A DNA stretch of 64,000 nucleotides from an uncultured Clostridia bacterium (GTDB lineage Bacteria; Bacillota; Clostridia; Christensenellales; UBA1242): contig CALWEJ010000001.1 of NCBI GenBank assembly GCA_944377165.1, positions 138,840-202,839 of the forward strand, given 5' to 3'. Of the stretch, positions 46,428 through 54,944 are shown piece by piece. Made by a program: the position numbers and the translations under genes. The notes beneath the pieces were generated by a model. That model made no database searches. It was not told the DNA's origin and saw only the letters and a program-made list of their open reading frames with translations. How positions within the stretch are numbered: position 1 is the first letter of the stretch; each line of letters opens with the position of its first letter.

Positions 46428-47339
46428 TTATTCTCCTTTTAAGATTTTTTTCACTTTACTAGCAAGGTCAATTAATTCATTTCTAGTGACGAATTCGCTC
46501 GACTTATTGCTAACTAAGTGTTGTAAATCAACAATTTTATTTTCTTTCACATCAATATATCCTAAGTTTACCCCTAAACGTATATCACTTATGCGATTAT
46601 TTAATTCATCTTTAGAGAGTAAATATGCCGATTGTAATATTGCTAAACTTCTGAATGCCTTATCCATAAGTTCGTCCGAATTTGTGCTAGCAAGCATCTT
46701 AGCACTCTCAATCTCAAGGTCTTGAAGTTTGGATACCATCTTCATAAATTCGTCTTGGATTTCGCTTTCGGCGAATCCTAAATTGCAACCAGTAGATAAG
46801 GTAAATATTTGACCATTTTTAGGAATAAGGTTAAAACCTAAATTCTTAATATTTTGCCTAACTTGATTTATTTTGCCGAGTGAATTTATTGCGTGTAAGT
46901 CAAGGTCACATTCCATATTTAGTCCGCAACCAATCTTTTTTAAGTCGCTCATTAAATAGCCATACATATCGTTGTAAGCTAAACTAATTCTGCTAGACAA
47001 AATATGTTCTAGCGATTTTGCACGTGTGTATGCGGTTTTATCAAGACCTGCACCACCTGCGCAAATAGTTAAATGTTCGCCATCGAAAAATGTAATAGCA
47101 ACATTGTCTTTTGTGATGAACATCGTATTTGATTTGTTAGACATAATACTAAATTGGTTCAAATAATCGCGCATATTTTGGTCAAGTGTATTGACGTCTA
47201 ACTTCAAAAGTTCTTTATCAAGTGCACTATCAACCTTTGCGACAATCTCTTGCTTTTTATCTTCAGTTAGTTTAGGAACAAACTTGTAATCTTTCAAATT
47301 TCTATAGAATTTAATACGAGTTTGAATAACATTAGTCAT
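46428..47339 (-). CDS. mcsB: McsB-like protein lacking arginine-kinase active-site residues
   Basis: 303 residues, about 50 shorter than typical McsB. Fold-level matches are clear: TRIKFYRNLKDYKF for SSRIRLARNF, MYGYLMSDLKKIGCGLN for RGYLTSCPTNVGTGLR, SDIRLGVNLGYI for SDVRLGIDLGII. But catalytic positions are changed: the NEEDHIRIQ block reads FDGEHLTIC, the TSCPTN cysteine is Asp, the GLRAS arginine is Asn, and RGIYGEGSE is deleted. The C-terminal phosphoarginine-binding region is also lost. I predict no protein-arginine kinase activity. It may serve as a structural adaptor with McsA. It overlaps mcsA by 8 nt. Confidence 0.88.
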   Translation of the reverse strand: MTNVIQTRIKFYRNLKDYKFVPKLTEDKKQEIVAKVDSALDKELLKLDVNTLDQNMRDYLNQFSIMSNKSNTMFITKDNVAITFFDGEHLTICAGGAGLDKTAYTRAKSLEHILSSRISLAYNDMYGYLMSDLKKIGCGLNMECDLDLHAINSLGKINQVRQNIKNLGFNLIPKNGQIFTLSTGCNLGFAESEIQDEFMKMVSKLQDLEIESAKMLASTNSDELMDKAFRSLAILQSAYLLSKDELNNRISDIRLGVNLGYIDVKENKIVDLQHLVSNKSSEFVTRNELIDLASKVKKILKGE

Positions 47340-47835
47340 TTTTATTCTCCAATTTTTGAATTTCTTTCTTTAATTTAGCCGCATCTTCGTATCGTTCCTC
47401 TTTAACGGCTTGTGCCATTTCTTGACGAAGGTTTGCAATTTTATCTTCTTTTGACATATCTTTGTCATTAGATTTCTTAGCGATATATTCATTTAATTTT
47501 TCTTGTTTATGTGTTTGTCTAGGCGCTATACGTTTTACGATATTTTCGATTTCTTCTCTAAATGCTTCATAACAATTAGGGCAACCTAATCGTTCAGTAT
47601 TCTTAAATTCGCGCAAACTCGTCTTACATACTGGGCAGACGATATTTTCTACCTTAGAGAAAGGCAAGAAATCCGCGAATGCTGAGAACATATCGTCAAA
47701 TAAACTTGTAGGTGAATCGTTAAACACTCCTTCCTTGATAGCACAATCACGACATAAATTAGTCGTTTGGCTAACTCCATTCACAATCAAAGTTGAGTGA
47801 TATACACTCGGTTTTCCACATCTATCACATTTCAT
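47332..47835 (-). CDS. mcsA: McsA, zinc-binding partner of McsB/ClpC
   Basis: 167 residues. Four CxxC motifs (MKCDRCG, NLCRDCA, IVCPVC, LGCPNC) form two zinc sites, followed by a UVR motif at the C-terminus (RQEMAQAVKEERYEDAAKLK). McsA activates McsB and modulates CtsR in B. subtilis. GAGG before the ATG. The gene begins 5 bp after the ctsR stop, as expected. Unlike McsB here, its metal-binding motifs are intact. Confidence 0.96.
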   Translation of the reverse strand: MKCDRCGKPSVYHSTLIVNGVSQTTNLCRDCAIKEGVFNDSPTSLFDDMFSAFADFLPFSKVENIVCPVCKTSLREFKNTERLGCPNCYEAFREEIENIVKRIAPRQTHKQEKLNEYIAKKSNDKDMSKEDKIANLRQEMAQAVKEERYEDAAKLKKEIQKLENKND

Positions 47836-47840
47836 AATTA

Positions 47841-48302
47841 TTACCTCCCTCTTTTCATTAATTCAATTATAATCTGTGTTAAAATATTGCCTCGCAAATT
47901 ATTGTCAATATTTATAGGATTATTTAGCGCTTTTGTGCTAATTGTAGATTTAATTAGCGCTTGTTCGCGCTCGCTGATTAATCCGCGTTCTTTCATTTGG
48001 TCGAGCAATTGCCCAGCCTCATTTAGACTTATTGGCTTATTTGTAATTTGTAAAGCATTATTTAGGAAATTGCTGTCACTATCGTGCAATCTAGACACTT
48101 TAATATATCCGCTACCACCGCGCTGACTTTCAACTAAGAATCCTCTATTGATAGTAAAGCGCGTATTAAGCACATAATTAATCTGACTAGGCACACACGA
48201 GAAGAATCTCGCAAGGTCATTTCTCGACAGTTCTATAAAGTCATCTACGTCAAGGCTGGACTTGATAAATTCTTCTATAACATCACTTATACTCTTGTTC
48301 AT
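47841..48302 (-). CDS. ctsR: Heat-shock repressor CtsR
   Basis: 153 residues. The winged helix with SDVIEEFIKSS, INYVLNTRFT and VESQRGGSGYIKV (beta-wing GGSGY with the tip Arg/Gly) is typical. CtsR represses clp and its own operon by binding tandem GGTCAAA sites; such a site stands just upstream. AAAGGAGG precedes the ATG. Confidence 0.97.
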   Translation of the reverse strand: MNKSISDVIEEFIKSSLDVDDFIELSRNDLARFFSCVPSQINYVLNTRFTINRGFLVESQRGGSGYIKVSRLHDSDSNFLNNALQITNKPISLNEAGQLLDQMKERGLISEREQALIKSTISTKALNNPINIDNNLRGNILTQIIIELMKRGR

Positions 48303-48320
48303 ATCTTCCTCCTTTTGTGA

Positions 48321-48337
48321 TTTGACTTTCTTTGACC
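48321..48337 (-). promoter_or_regulatory. CtsR operator upstream of ctsR
   Basis: Minus strand GGTCAAA-GAA-AGTCAAA, a perfect match to the CtsR direct heptad repeat with three-base spacing. It lies just downstream of the -10, so binding would block initiation. This predicts autoregulation and heat induction of the operon. Confidence 0.93.
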
Positions 48338-48345
48338 TTTCCTAT

Positions 48346-48374
48346 ATACTATCACTATTTTATGCAAATGTCAA
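48346..48374 (-). promoter_or_regulatory. ctsR operon promoter
   Basis: Minus strand TTGACA (48374-48369), 17-bp spacer, TAGTAT (48351-48346). Unlike the leaderless promoters it has a leader of about 35-40 nt with a Shine-Dalgarno. Confidence 0.85.
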
Positions 48375-48450
48375 CAATTTTTGCATAATTTTTAAAAATT
48401 TTTAGCAATCTTTTTATTAGACTGCTAAATTTTATATAATTCTAAAGAAA

Positions 48451-48469
48451 AAAGAGGGATTCCCTCTTT
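48451..48469 (-). terminator. Terminator overlapping the stop of the YwaF-like gene
   Basis: AAAGAGGG and CCCTCTTT (48451-48458 with 48462-48469) around a 3-base loop, followed on the minus strand by TTTCTTT. The stop codon lies in the stem. Confidence 0.8.
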
Positions 48470-49277
48470 ATGTATGTTTTTCGATATATTCGTCGTCTTT
48501 TAGAATAGAATCTGAATTATCTATACTTTCCGATTTTACAAATCTATGCTTAATTTTAACTATTAAAGCATATATTCCCCATACTATAAATCCAATCAAC
48601 ATATGCGCGATGACCATTAATGCCGTATATAATATGTGGGAAAACTCATATATAGTAGCTAAGAAATGCAATGGTATGAAGTATGGGTCAGATAAGAACA
48701 TCATATTTGTATCAAATATTAAGTTTACAATAATAGCCAAAGTCATAAATATGGCACAAAATATTATGTAATTAACAACTGATTTAAAATTAATTTTTAC
48801 ACTATTTGTCACGTAGCACATTATTCCGCAATAGACCATAATTGAATGGTAAATCATACTGTATATGCACTGGAAGTGATAAATCGGATAAAGTCTAAAC
48901 GATGTAGATGGTGATATGATAAATACTGCTCCGCATATTATTCCTGCTAATGATATGTAAGACATACCTATTTGTTTGAGTTTATCGTTCTTACTAGCGC
49001 TAAACCAAAGTGAATATATGAATAATGAGCAGAAATAAAGTGGCAACCACGAATCTAAGTTCCTAACTCCCATTATTAGTGACCAACAGATTTTAAACAA
49101 TTCTAGAGCTGTGATAATTGGTGCTAAAATCTTAATTAGTTTAAAATATATATCGGATTTCATTTTCCTTGTTAATATAACCACTAGGGCAATCAAAACA
49201 AAACACATTATTATAGAAATAATGTGTGTTATACTAAATAACCCCACTGGAGTATATGTCCCTGGACGTGAAAACAT
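48468..49277 (-). CDS. TMEM164/YwaF-family integral membrane protein
   Basis: 269 residues with about seven membrane helices. WLPLYFCSLFIYSLW, YHFQCIYSMIYHSIMVYCGI and FDTNMMFLS match the YwaF (TIGR02206) family, which is related to TMEM164, an acyltransferase in animals. The bacterial role is unknown. Promoter TTGTTA-17-TAAAAT with TGG extension stands six bases before the ATG, so a leaderless mRNA is predicted. Confidence 0.88.
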   Translation of the reverse strand: MFSRPGTYTPVGLFSITHIISIIMCFVLIALVVILTRKMKSDIYFKLIKILAPIITALELFKICWSLIMGVRNLDSWLPLYFCSLFIYSLWFSASKNDKLKQIGMSYISLAGIICGAVFIISPSTSFRLYPIYHFQCIYSMIYHSIMVYCGIMCYVTNSVKINFKSVVNYIIFCAIFMTLAIIVNLIFDTNMMFLSDPYFIPLHFLATIYEFSHILYTALMVIAHMLIGFIVWGIYALIVKIKHRFVKSESIDNSDSILKDDEYIEKHT

Positions 49278-49283
49278 ATTCTT

Positions 49284-49312
49284 ATTTTACCAAAAAGGTG
49301 ACAAAATAACAA
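49284..49312 (-). promoter_or_regulatory. Promoter of the YwaF-like gene, predicted leaderless
   Basis: Minus strand TTGTTA (49312-49307), 17-bp spacer ending TGG, TAAAAT (49289-49284), six bases, ATG (49277). Confidence 0.65.
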
Positions 49313-49329
49313 CTATTTTGATTAGTTTC

Positions 49330-51141
49330 TTAATTTTTGTTAAAACGATTATATATGTTTATTGCAGTGTTTTTTGAAATACCTTTCACCGCTTCAATTT
49401 CTTCTAAAGAGGCTTTCTTTATATTATCTATACTCTTAAAATGTGATAAAAGTGCTCGTCTAATTTTCGGGCCTACTCCTGAAATGCTCTCTAATCCTCC
49501 TTTATACATTCCCTTTGCTCGCAGTGAGCGGTTAAATGTAATAGCGAATCTATGTGCTTCGTCGCGCGCTAATTGCACTAATCTAAGCGAATAACCACCC
49601 TTTTGAAGAATATATGGTTTAGATTCGTGCGGTTTAAACACTTCTTCTTCACGCTTTGCTAAACTTATTAAATCATTTTTATATCCATACTTGTCTAATA
49701 TCTCCACAGCAGACGATAGTTGACCTTTTCCGCCATCAATTATTATCAAGTCAGGCATTGAAGAAAAACTAACATCAACACCCTTTTTTAATTCTTCCAT
49801 TCGCCTTGTTAAAACTTCACGCATTGACGCAAAGTCATCGATAAAATCTACTGTTTCTATTTTAAACTTCCTATACATTTTAGGCGCTTTCTCGCCATTT
49901 TGCACAACGACCATACTAGCAACGGTATATGTTCCGTACGTATGTGAAATATCGTAGCACTCTATTCGTTTTGGTTCGTGCTTTAGGTTCAATTCAGATT
50001 TTAGTTGTTTGACTGCTCCGATACTTGTATTTACTTGTTTAATTGTGTGCTCTAGGTTCTTCTCTATATGCATATGCGCATTTTTTTCTGCCATATCAAG
50101 CAACTTGTATTTTACACTATCAATTATAGGCTTTGTCACTTGAATCTTTTTGCCTGCCTTGTTATTCAAAAAGACTTCAATTTCGCTAGTATCTTGATTG
50201 GGCATAATGATTTCATCTACATTTAGCGGATGAGTATTATAGTATTGCATTATGAACTGTGTATATGCTTCGCTCTTGTCTATAAAGTTCAGAATATCGA
50301 ATGTCCTAACCCCTTGAAGTTTACCGCCTCGAATATTGAGTACACACATCGCGGAATATTCTCCACTAGTGTTTAAACTAAATACGTCATAATCGACTAA
50401 TGAGTCAAGGCTTGTAATAACTTTTGATTTTAATTTATCTAGCATCTTTAATCGGTCGCGCAGAATTAGCGCTGTTTCGTAATTCTCATTTTGACTAGCG
50501 CGCTCCATTTTCTCTTTCAAAATTTCTTCGACGTGCTTAGTTTCACCTTTTAAAAATCTGATAGCCTCATTTACTACTTCTCTATATTCAGCTTTACCAA
50601 CTAATTTAGCGCACGGCGCTAAACACATATGCATTTCGTGAAATATGCACGGTTTTATTGCGCGTTTGCTCTCGTTTAACGGCAATTTGCATTTTCTAAT
50701 CGGAAAGGCATAGTCAATTATAGACAAAACGTCTTTCGCTGACACACCTGCCATATATGGACCAAAATATTTATCTGTTTTATTTAACCTTCTACTTATC
50801 TCAAAATATGGAAAATCTTCTTTTAAGTTAATTTTTATATATGCATACGTCTTACTATCTTTAAGCAAAATGTTATAAAATGGTTGATGTTTTTTAATAA
50901 GATTATTTTCAAGTGCTAGTGCTTCAACCTCATCATTCACAACGTAAAAATCAAAATCACGAACGTTTTGCACCATATTTCTAACTTTTATGTGCTCTTG
51001 TTTGCGCAAAAAATATTGACTTACGCGTTTCTTTAAGTCCTTTGCCTTACCTACGTAGATAACGTTTTCATCTGCGTCCTTCATGATATACACGCCTGCT
51101 TCGTGCGGAAGGCGCTTAACTTTATCTAAAATTATATCCAT
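49330..51141 (-). CDS. uvrC: Excinuclease ABC subunit C
   Basis: 603 residues, full length. The N-terminal GIY-YIG nuclease (GVYIMKDADENVIYVGKAKD), a UVR motif (about 200-235), the RNase H-like 5' nuclease domain (ECYDISHTYGT, LIIDGGKGQL) and the C-terminal helix-hairpin-helix pair (SISGVGPKIRRALL, VKGISKNTA) are complete. UvrC makes both incisions in nucleotide excision repair. No SOS box is seen upstream. The promoter -10 lies six bases before the ATG, so it is predicted leaderless. Confidence 0.97.
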   Translation of the reverse strand: MDIILDKVKRLPHEAGVYIMKDADENVIYVGKAKDLKKRVSQYFLRKQEHIKVRNMVQNVRDFDFYVVNDEVEALALENNLIKKHQPFYNILLKDSKTYAYIKINLKEDFPYFEISRRLNKTDKYFGPYMAGVSAKDVLSIIDYAFPIRKCKLPLNESKRAIKPCIFHEMHMCLAPCAKLVGKAEYREVVNEAIRFLKGETKHVEEILKEKMERASQNENYETALILRDRLKMLDKLKSKVITSLDSLVDYDVFSLNTSGEYSAMCVLNIRGGKLQGVRTFDILNFIDKSEAYTQFIMQYYNTHPLNVDEIIMPNQDTSEIEVFLNNKAGKKIQVTKPIIDSVKYKLLDMAEKNAHMHIEKNLEHTIKQVNTSIGAVKQLKSELNLKHEPKRIECYDISHTYGTYTVASMVVVQNGEKAPKMYRKFKIETVDFIDDFASMREVLTRRMEELKKGVDVSFSSMPDLIIIDGGKGQLSSAVEILDKYGYKNDLISLAKREEEVFKPHESKPYILQKGGYSLRLVQLARDEAHRFAITFNRSLRAKGMYKGGLESISGVGPKIRRALLSHFKSIDNIKKASLEEIEAVKGISKNTAINIYNRFNKN

Positions 51142-51147
51142 ATATTT

Positions 51148-51156
51148 ATTATACCA
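51148..51156 (-). promoter_or_regulatory. uvrC extended -10, predicted leaderless
   Basis: Minus strand TGGTATAAT (51156-51148) is a perfect extended -10, with six bases before the ATG at 51141. No clear -35 and no Shine-Dalgarno. Confidence 0.6.
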
Positions 51157-51383
51157 TATATTTTCGATTTTTCATAAGATATTGAAACGATTTTAAATAA
51201 ACAAGATGTCTATTTTCTTATTGAATTGCGTAAACCTAATAACTAAACGTGCTATTATCAATAAACTAGAATAACAAAGCACGTATCATTTACCCTATTA
51301 AAATTACTTAAAAAACCTATATTCTTAAATATTACAAAAAGTCTGATTATTCTAATTTTTTATAAATTCACATACATTTATGT

Positions 51384-52307
51384 ATGAAAAGATTAATAAA
51401 AAGCAAAAACTTCTTAATTAAATTAATATTAACAGCTATCGTTATTTTTGTCCTTATTTTTACTCCTATTATTGCATTTAATCGCGCTAAAAATTATGAA
51501 ATATATTCAAAGCCTCAGATTGATAGTAAAATCTATACCGTTTGGCACATAGAAACTTTTGAAGGTGGAAAACAAGCACGCATTAATTACTTAAAATCAG
51601 TTGCGCGAAAAATTGAGAGCGAATATGCTGGTGTTTATATAATGATAAAATCTATCGACCCAAGCGAGCTAGATAGTGCACTACAAACTTCTTCCCCAGA
51701 CATTATATCATTCGGATATGGCGTCGGTATGAATATTTTAAATAAATTAATTCCTTTTAATAAAACATACGACATACGTGACGAATTGCTATTTAGTTCA
51801 TTATTTAATGACAAATTATATGCTCTCCCTTATATGTTAAGCGGATATGCAATATTTAAGCATAGTGCATTAAGTGAAGAATTTCACTGTGGCTATACAT
51901 CTTACACTCGCCCAGAAAATATTTACAACAATTTGTCGCTCTCTCCTAAAGAAAACGAAACTCAATATGAAGCATACAAAGATTTTGTATATAATGAGAA
52001 TGTTGTTTTGTTAGGTACTGCGCGCGACCTTTTCCGTATAGACAATTTAAACAAAGTAGGACGTGCGAATGCTAGTATCTCACCTATTGATACATATACC
52101 GACTTAGTCCAATATCTAGGTAAATTAAAAGATGACGAAATTACAAATAAGTTTTGCTCTTTGGCGCTAAGTGATACATATCAAACGACTTTGACTGAGT
52201 TCGGTTTGTTCACTACAAAATATAACAAACTATACTCTGACGGCATATATAAAGATATGGAAAATGCTCTATTCAATTGTGAAATAGCACGCGTTTTTGT
52301 TAGTTAA
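51384..52307 (+). CDS. Membrane-anchored solute-binding-protein-like gene, orphan
   Basis: 307 residues. One N-terminal hydrophobic segment (about 12-31) without a lipobox cysteine, then an outer domain resembling family 1 extracellular solute-binding proteins: TVWHIETFEGGKQARINYLK, PDIISFGYGVG, and YALPYMLSGYAIF are characteristic. It is shorter than usual (about 400+), missing part of the C-terminal lobe. No ABC permease or ATPase is nearby. murB follows after 3 bp. It might be a sensor or a relic. Confidence 0.75.
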   Translation: MKRLIKSKNFLIKLILTAIVIFVLIFTPIIAFNRAKNYEIYSKPQIDSKIYTVWHIETFEGGKQARINYLKSVARKIESEYAGVYIMIKSIDPSELDSALQTSSPDIISFGYGVGMNILNKLIPFNKTYDIRDELLFSSLFNDKLYALPYMLSGYAIFKHSALSEEFHCGYTSYTRPENIYNNLSLSPKENETQYEAYKDFVYNENVVLLGTARDLFRIDNLNKVGRANASISPIDTYTDLVQYLGKLKDDEITNKFCSLALSDTYQTTLTEFGLFTTKYNKLYSDGIYKDMENALFNCEIARVFVS

Positions 52308-52310
52308 ATT

Positions 52311-53225
52311 ATGCAAAAAAATGATATTTTAAAGCTGAAAAATAAAGATTGTGAAATACAATTTAATGCTGATTTGAAAAAATTTTGTACTTTCAATATC
52401 GGTGGAAAATCTAAATATCTTTTTATCGTACACACAAATGACGCACTAATTAAAGTGTGTTCTTTTTGTAAATTACACAATATACAGTATAAGGTTATTG
52501 GCTTCGGGGCAAACTTGTTATTCTCAGATAAGGGTTATAATGGTGCTATAATAGTTAATCGCTCTAAGTCATTTATGGTTAGAAAAAACTGTGTATATTT
52601 AGACGGCGGATTAAGTCTAGGTTCTCTTTTATCAATACTTGCTTCTCACACTCTCTCTGGGCTTGAAAATCTAGCATCTATTCCGTCAACTGTTGGCGGA
52701 GCAATAGTAAATAATACGGGTGCTTTTGATTGCAACTTTGGTTCATTTGTAGAATATGTTGAATGTGTAAAGCAGTCTAACCTAACAAAGAAATTACGAC
52801 TAAAAAAAGATGATTGCTCATTTTCATATCGCAATAGTTTATTTAAATCTGGCGATTACATAATACTAAGAGTTAAACTAAAATTATATAATTCTACAAA
52901 AGAAAAAATATTATCTAAAATCCGATATTACACTCTTTTAAAAACTGAAAATCAGCCTATTAATTTCTTTAGCGCAGGTAGTGTGTTTAAGCGCTCTATG
53001 CTCCCTCCCGCTAAGTTGATTGATGAACTAAGGTTTAAGGGCTATTCTATCGGCGGAGCAATGGTATCAATCAAACACGCAGGCTTTATAATAAATTACA
53101 ACAATGCCTTGGCGCACGATGTACTAAAACTTATCCGTATAATTAAGAGAAAAATTAAAGAAGAATACAAAATCTCTTTAGTTGAAGAAATTGAGTATGT
53201 AAAATATATCTACAAAAAAGATTAA
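52311..53225 (+). CDS. murB: UDP-N-acetylenolpyruvoylglucosamine reductase
   Basis: 304 residues. FAD-binding GFGANLLFSD, IPSTVGGAIVNNTGA, the catalytic serine region SYRNSLF, and FFSAGSVFKR with AKLIDELRFKGYSIGGAMVS are the MurB hallmarks (type II-like length). It reduces UDP-GlcNAc enolpyruvate to UDP-MurNAc. It begins 3 bp after the orphan solute-binding-like gene and lacks a Shine-Dalgarno, so coupling is likely. In other Clostridia it leads the murB-PHP-rapZ-yvcK-whiA cluster. Confidence 0.96.
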   Translation: MQKNDILKLKNKDCEIQFNADLKKFCTFNIGGKSKYLFIVHTNDALIKVCSFCKLHNIQYKVIGFGANLLFSDKGYNGAIIVNRSKSFMVRKNCVYLDGGLSLGSLLSILASHTLSGLENLASIPSTVGGAIVNNTGAFDCNFGSFVEYVECVKQSNLTKKLRLKKDDCSFSYRNSLFKSGDYIILRVKLKLYNSTKEKILSKIRYYTLLKTENQPINFFSAGSVFKRSMLPPAKLIDELRFKGYSIGGAMVSIKHAGFIINYNNALAHDVLKLIRIIKRKIKEEYKISLVEEIEYVKYIYKKD

Positions 53226-53243
53226 TCGAAAAATAACTTTTTC

Positions 53244-53272
53244 TTGATTTATTTTGTGCATAGTGATATAAT
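53244..53272 (+). promoter_or_regulatory. Promoter of the PHP-whiA-dnaE run
   Basis: TTGATT (53244-53249), 17-bp spacer, TGA then TATAAT (53267-53272). A normal short leader with a Shine-Dalgarno follows. Confidence 0.78.
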
Positions 53273-53288
53273 ATTGTTAGGAGAATTT

Positions 53289-54065
53289 ATGGCACTATTA
53301 GCAGATTATCATACACATACAAAATATTCACGTAATCATCACGGTAAGGGTACAGTTGAGCAAAATGTACGTGTCGCATACGAAAAGGGGCTTAGGCAAA
53401 TTGCAATAACTGACCACGGATTTAATCAAGTTATGTTTGGAATAAGGCGTAAAGATATTCCTTCTTTGCGTCGTGATATTGAAGACGCAAAAGAGCGCTA
53501 CCCTATCGATGTGCTTTTGGGTGTCGAAGCAAATATTATTTCATCTCAAGGTGATATAGATATTAATGAAGATGATTATAAAGACCTTGATATTCTTTTA
53601 TGCGGTTTCCATAGATTAGTTAAATCTACTTCTAAGCGCGAGAGAATTAGTTTTATAAATAAAAATGTTTTTTGCGAACTATTTCACCATACTAGCAAAA
53701 AACAACGCGAACGTAATACTAACGCATATATTAATGCAATGCGAAAATATGATATCGATGTTATTACACACTTAAATCACGCTTGTAAAGTTGATGTCGA
53801 GAAAGTTGCACGTGTAGCGAAAGAAACAAACACGCTAATTGAACTTAACGGCAAGCGATTAGGTATGAGCGATGAAGAAATTTTAACTTGCTACAAACTC
53901 GGTTGCAAATTTGTGATTGATAGCGATGCCCATACTCCTGACCGCGTAGGTGACTGCCATTTAGGGCTACAAGCGGCACTCAGATTGCGTTTGCCTGATA
54001 GTTGCATAGTAAATTATAATAATATACCTACTTTTAAAAAGGAAAAACGAAAGAAAAGGAGCTAA
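53289..54065 (+). CDS. PHP-domain phosphoesterase
   Basis: The ATG at 53289 has TTAGGAG just upstream, giving 258 residues that begin MALLADYHTHTKYS. Metal-binding motifs DYHTHT, ITDHG, GVEANI, THLNH and DSDAHTPDRVG are complete. The trinuclear-metal PHP fold includes histidinol phosphatases and polymerase-linked hydrolases. The same gene lies between murB and rapZ in clostridia; here whiA follows 2 bp after its stop. Substrate unknown. Confidence 0.9.
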   Translation: MALLADYHTHTKYSRNHHGKGTVEQNVRVAYEKGLRQIAITDHGFNQVMFGIRRKDIPSLRRDIEDAKERYPIDVLLGVEANIISSQGDIDINEDDYKDLDILLCGFHRLVKSTSKRERISFINKNVFCELFHHTSKKQRERNTNAYINAMRKYDIDVITHLNHACKVDVEKVARVAKETNTLIELNGKRLGMSDEEILTCYKLGCKFVIDSDAHTPDRVGDCHLGLQAALRLRLPDSCIVNYNNIPTFKKEKRKKRS

Positions 54066-54067
54066 TA

Positions 54068-54943
54068 ATGTCAGACTGCAAACAGCAGATTTTAAAGACT
54101 ATACCTAACAACAACTGTTGCAGTCACGCATATATGGCTGTTGTATTATCTAATTCTATAATTGATAAGAAAGATAATTCTATAACTATTAATCTTAAAT
54201 TAGAATTACTAAATAAAGTTGTTTCTATCCTTAAGAACTTTTACCCTGAACTCGAATATGACATTCGAGAAAATTTTTTGATAATCAAAGGAAATATCTA
54301 TTCTCTACTTCTCGACTGCGGATATTTCGAAAACTCTTTTGATTTTTCTATATTTAGTAGCGATTGTGATAGATTAACTTTACTTAAAACTATGTTTTTG
54401 TTGTATGGTTCACTCTACTACAACGAAGATAACTTCAAGAATTCTAAAGGATATTCGCTCGAATTTGTAATAAAACCTGAGCTTAGTCAAATATGTGTAA
54501 GCTTGTTGAAAGAATTTGGATTTGAATTAAAGACGACAACTCGACAAAACAATTTTGTAATCTACACAAGAAACAGTACAATAATAACAGAATTAATGGT
54601 AAAATTAGGCGATAGTTCGACCGCATTGAATATACAAAATAGTTTATTAATGCGCGAAATTCGTAATTCTACAAATAGACAAAATAATTGTTTCGACCAC
54701 AATCTAAATAAGACTTTAAATGCAAGTAGCGAGCAATTAACCGCTATTAATTACATTATGGAAAATGATTATTTTGATATGCTAGACGACAGATTAAAAG
54801 ATGTCGCTATGGCTAGAATAGCAAATCCTGACGTTTCGCTAAAAGATTTGCAAACGATTTTAGGCGGACTTAGTCGTGCTGGTATCAAATATAGACTTGA
54901 CAAAATCATCGAAATATATAAATCTATTGTTGGAGGGAAATAA
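54068..54943 (+). CDS. whiA: DNA-binding protein WhiA
   Basis: 291 residues. The N-terminal LAGLIDADG-like region and the C-terminal helix-turn-helix are both recognisable: NRQNNCFDHNLNKTLNASSEQ, RLKDVAMARIANPDVSLKDL and LSRAGIKYRLDKI match WhiA. In Bacillota WhiA influences division and chromosome segregation; in Actinobacteria it controls sporulation. rapZ and yvcK, which nearly always precede it in Clostridia, are missing. dnaE follows 1 bp after the stop. Confidence 0.93.
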   Translation: MSDCKQQILKTIPNNNCCSHAYMAVVLSNSIIDKKDNSITINLKLELLNKVVSILKNFYPELEYDIRENFLIIKGNIYSLLLDCGYFENSFDFSIFSSDCDRLTLLKTMFLLYGSLYYNEDNFKNSKGYSLEFVIKPELSQICVSLLKEFGFELKTTTRQNNFVIYTRNSTIITELMVKLGDSSTALNIQNSLLMREIRNSTNRQNNCFDHNLNKTLNASSEQLTAINYIMENDYFDMLDDRLKDVAMARIANPDVSLKDLQTILGGLSRAGIKYRLDKIIEIYKSIVGGK

Positions 54944-54944
54944 G

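Noticed and set aside
54876..54944. Extended N-terminus of dnaE
   Set aside because: It would overlap whiA by 68 nt; the GTG at 54945 has a good Shine-Dalgarno and starts at the conserved PHP motif.
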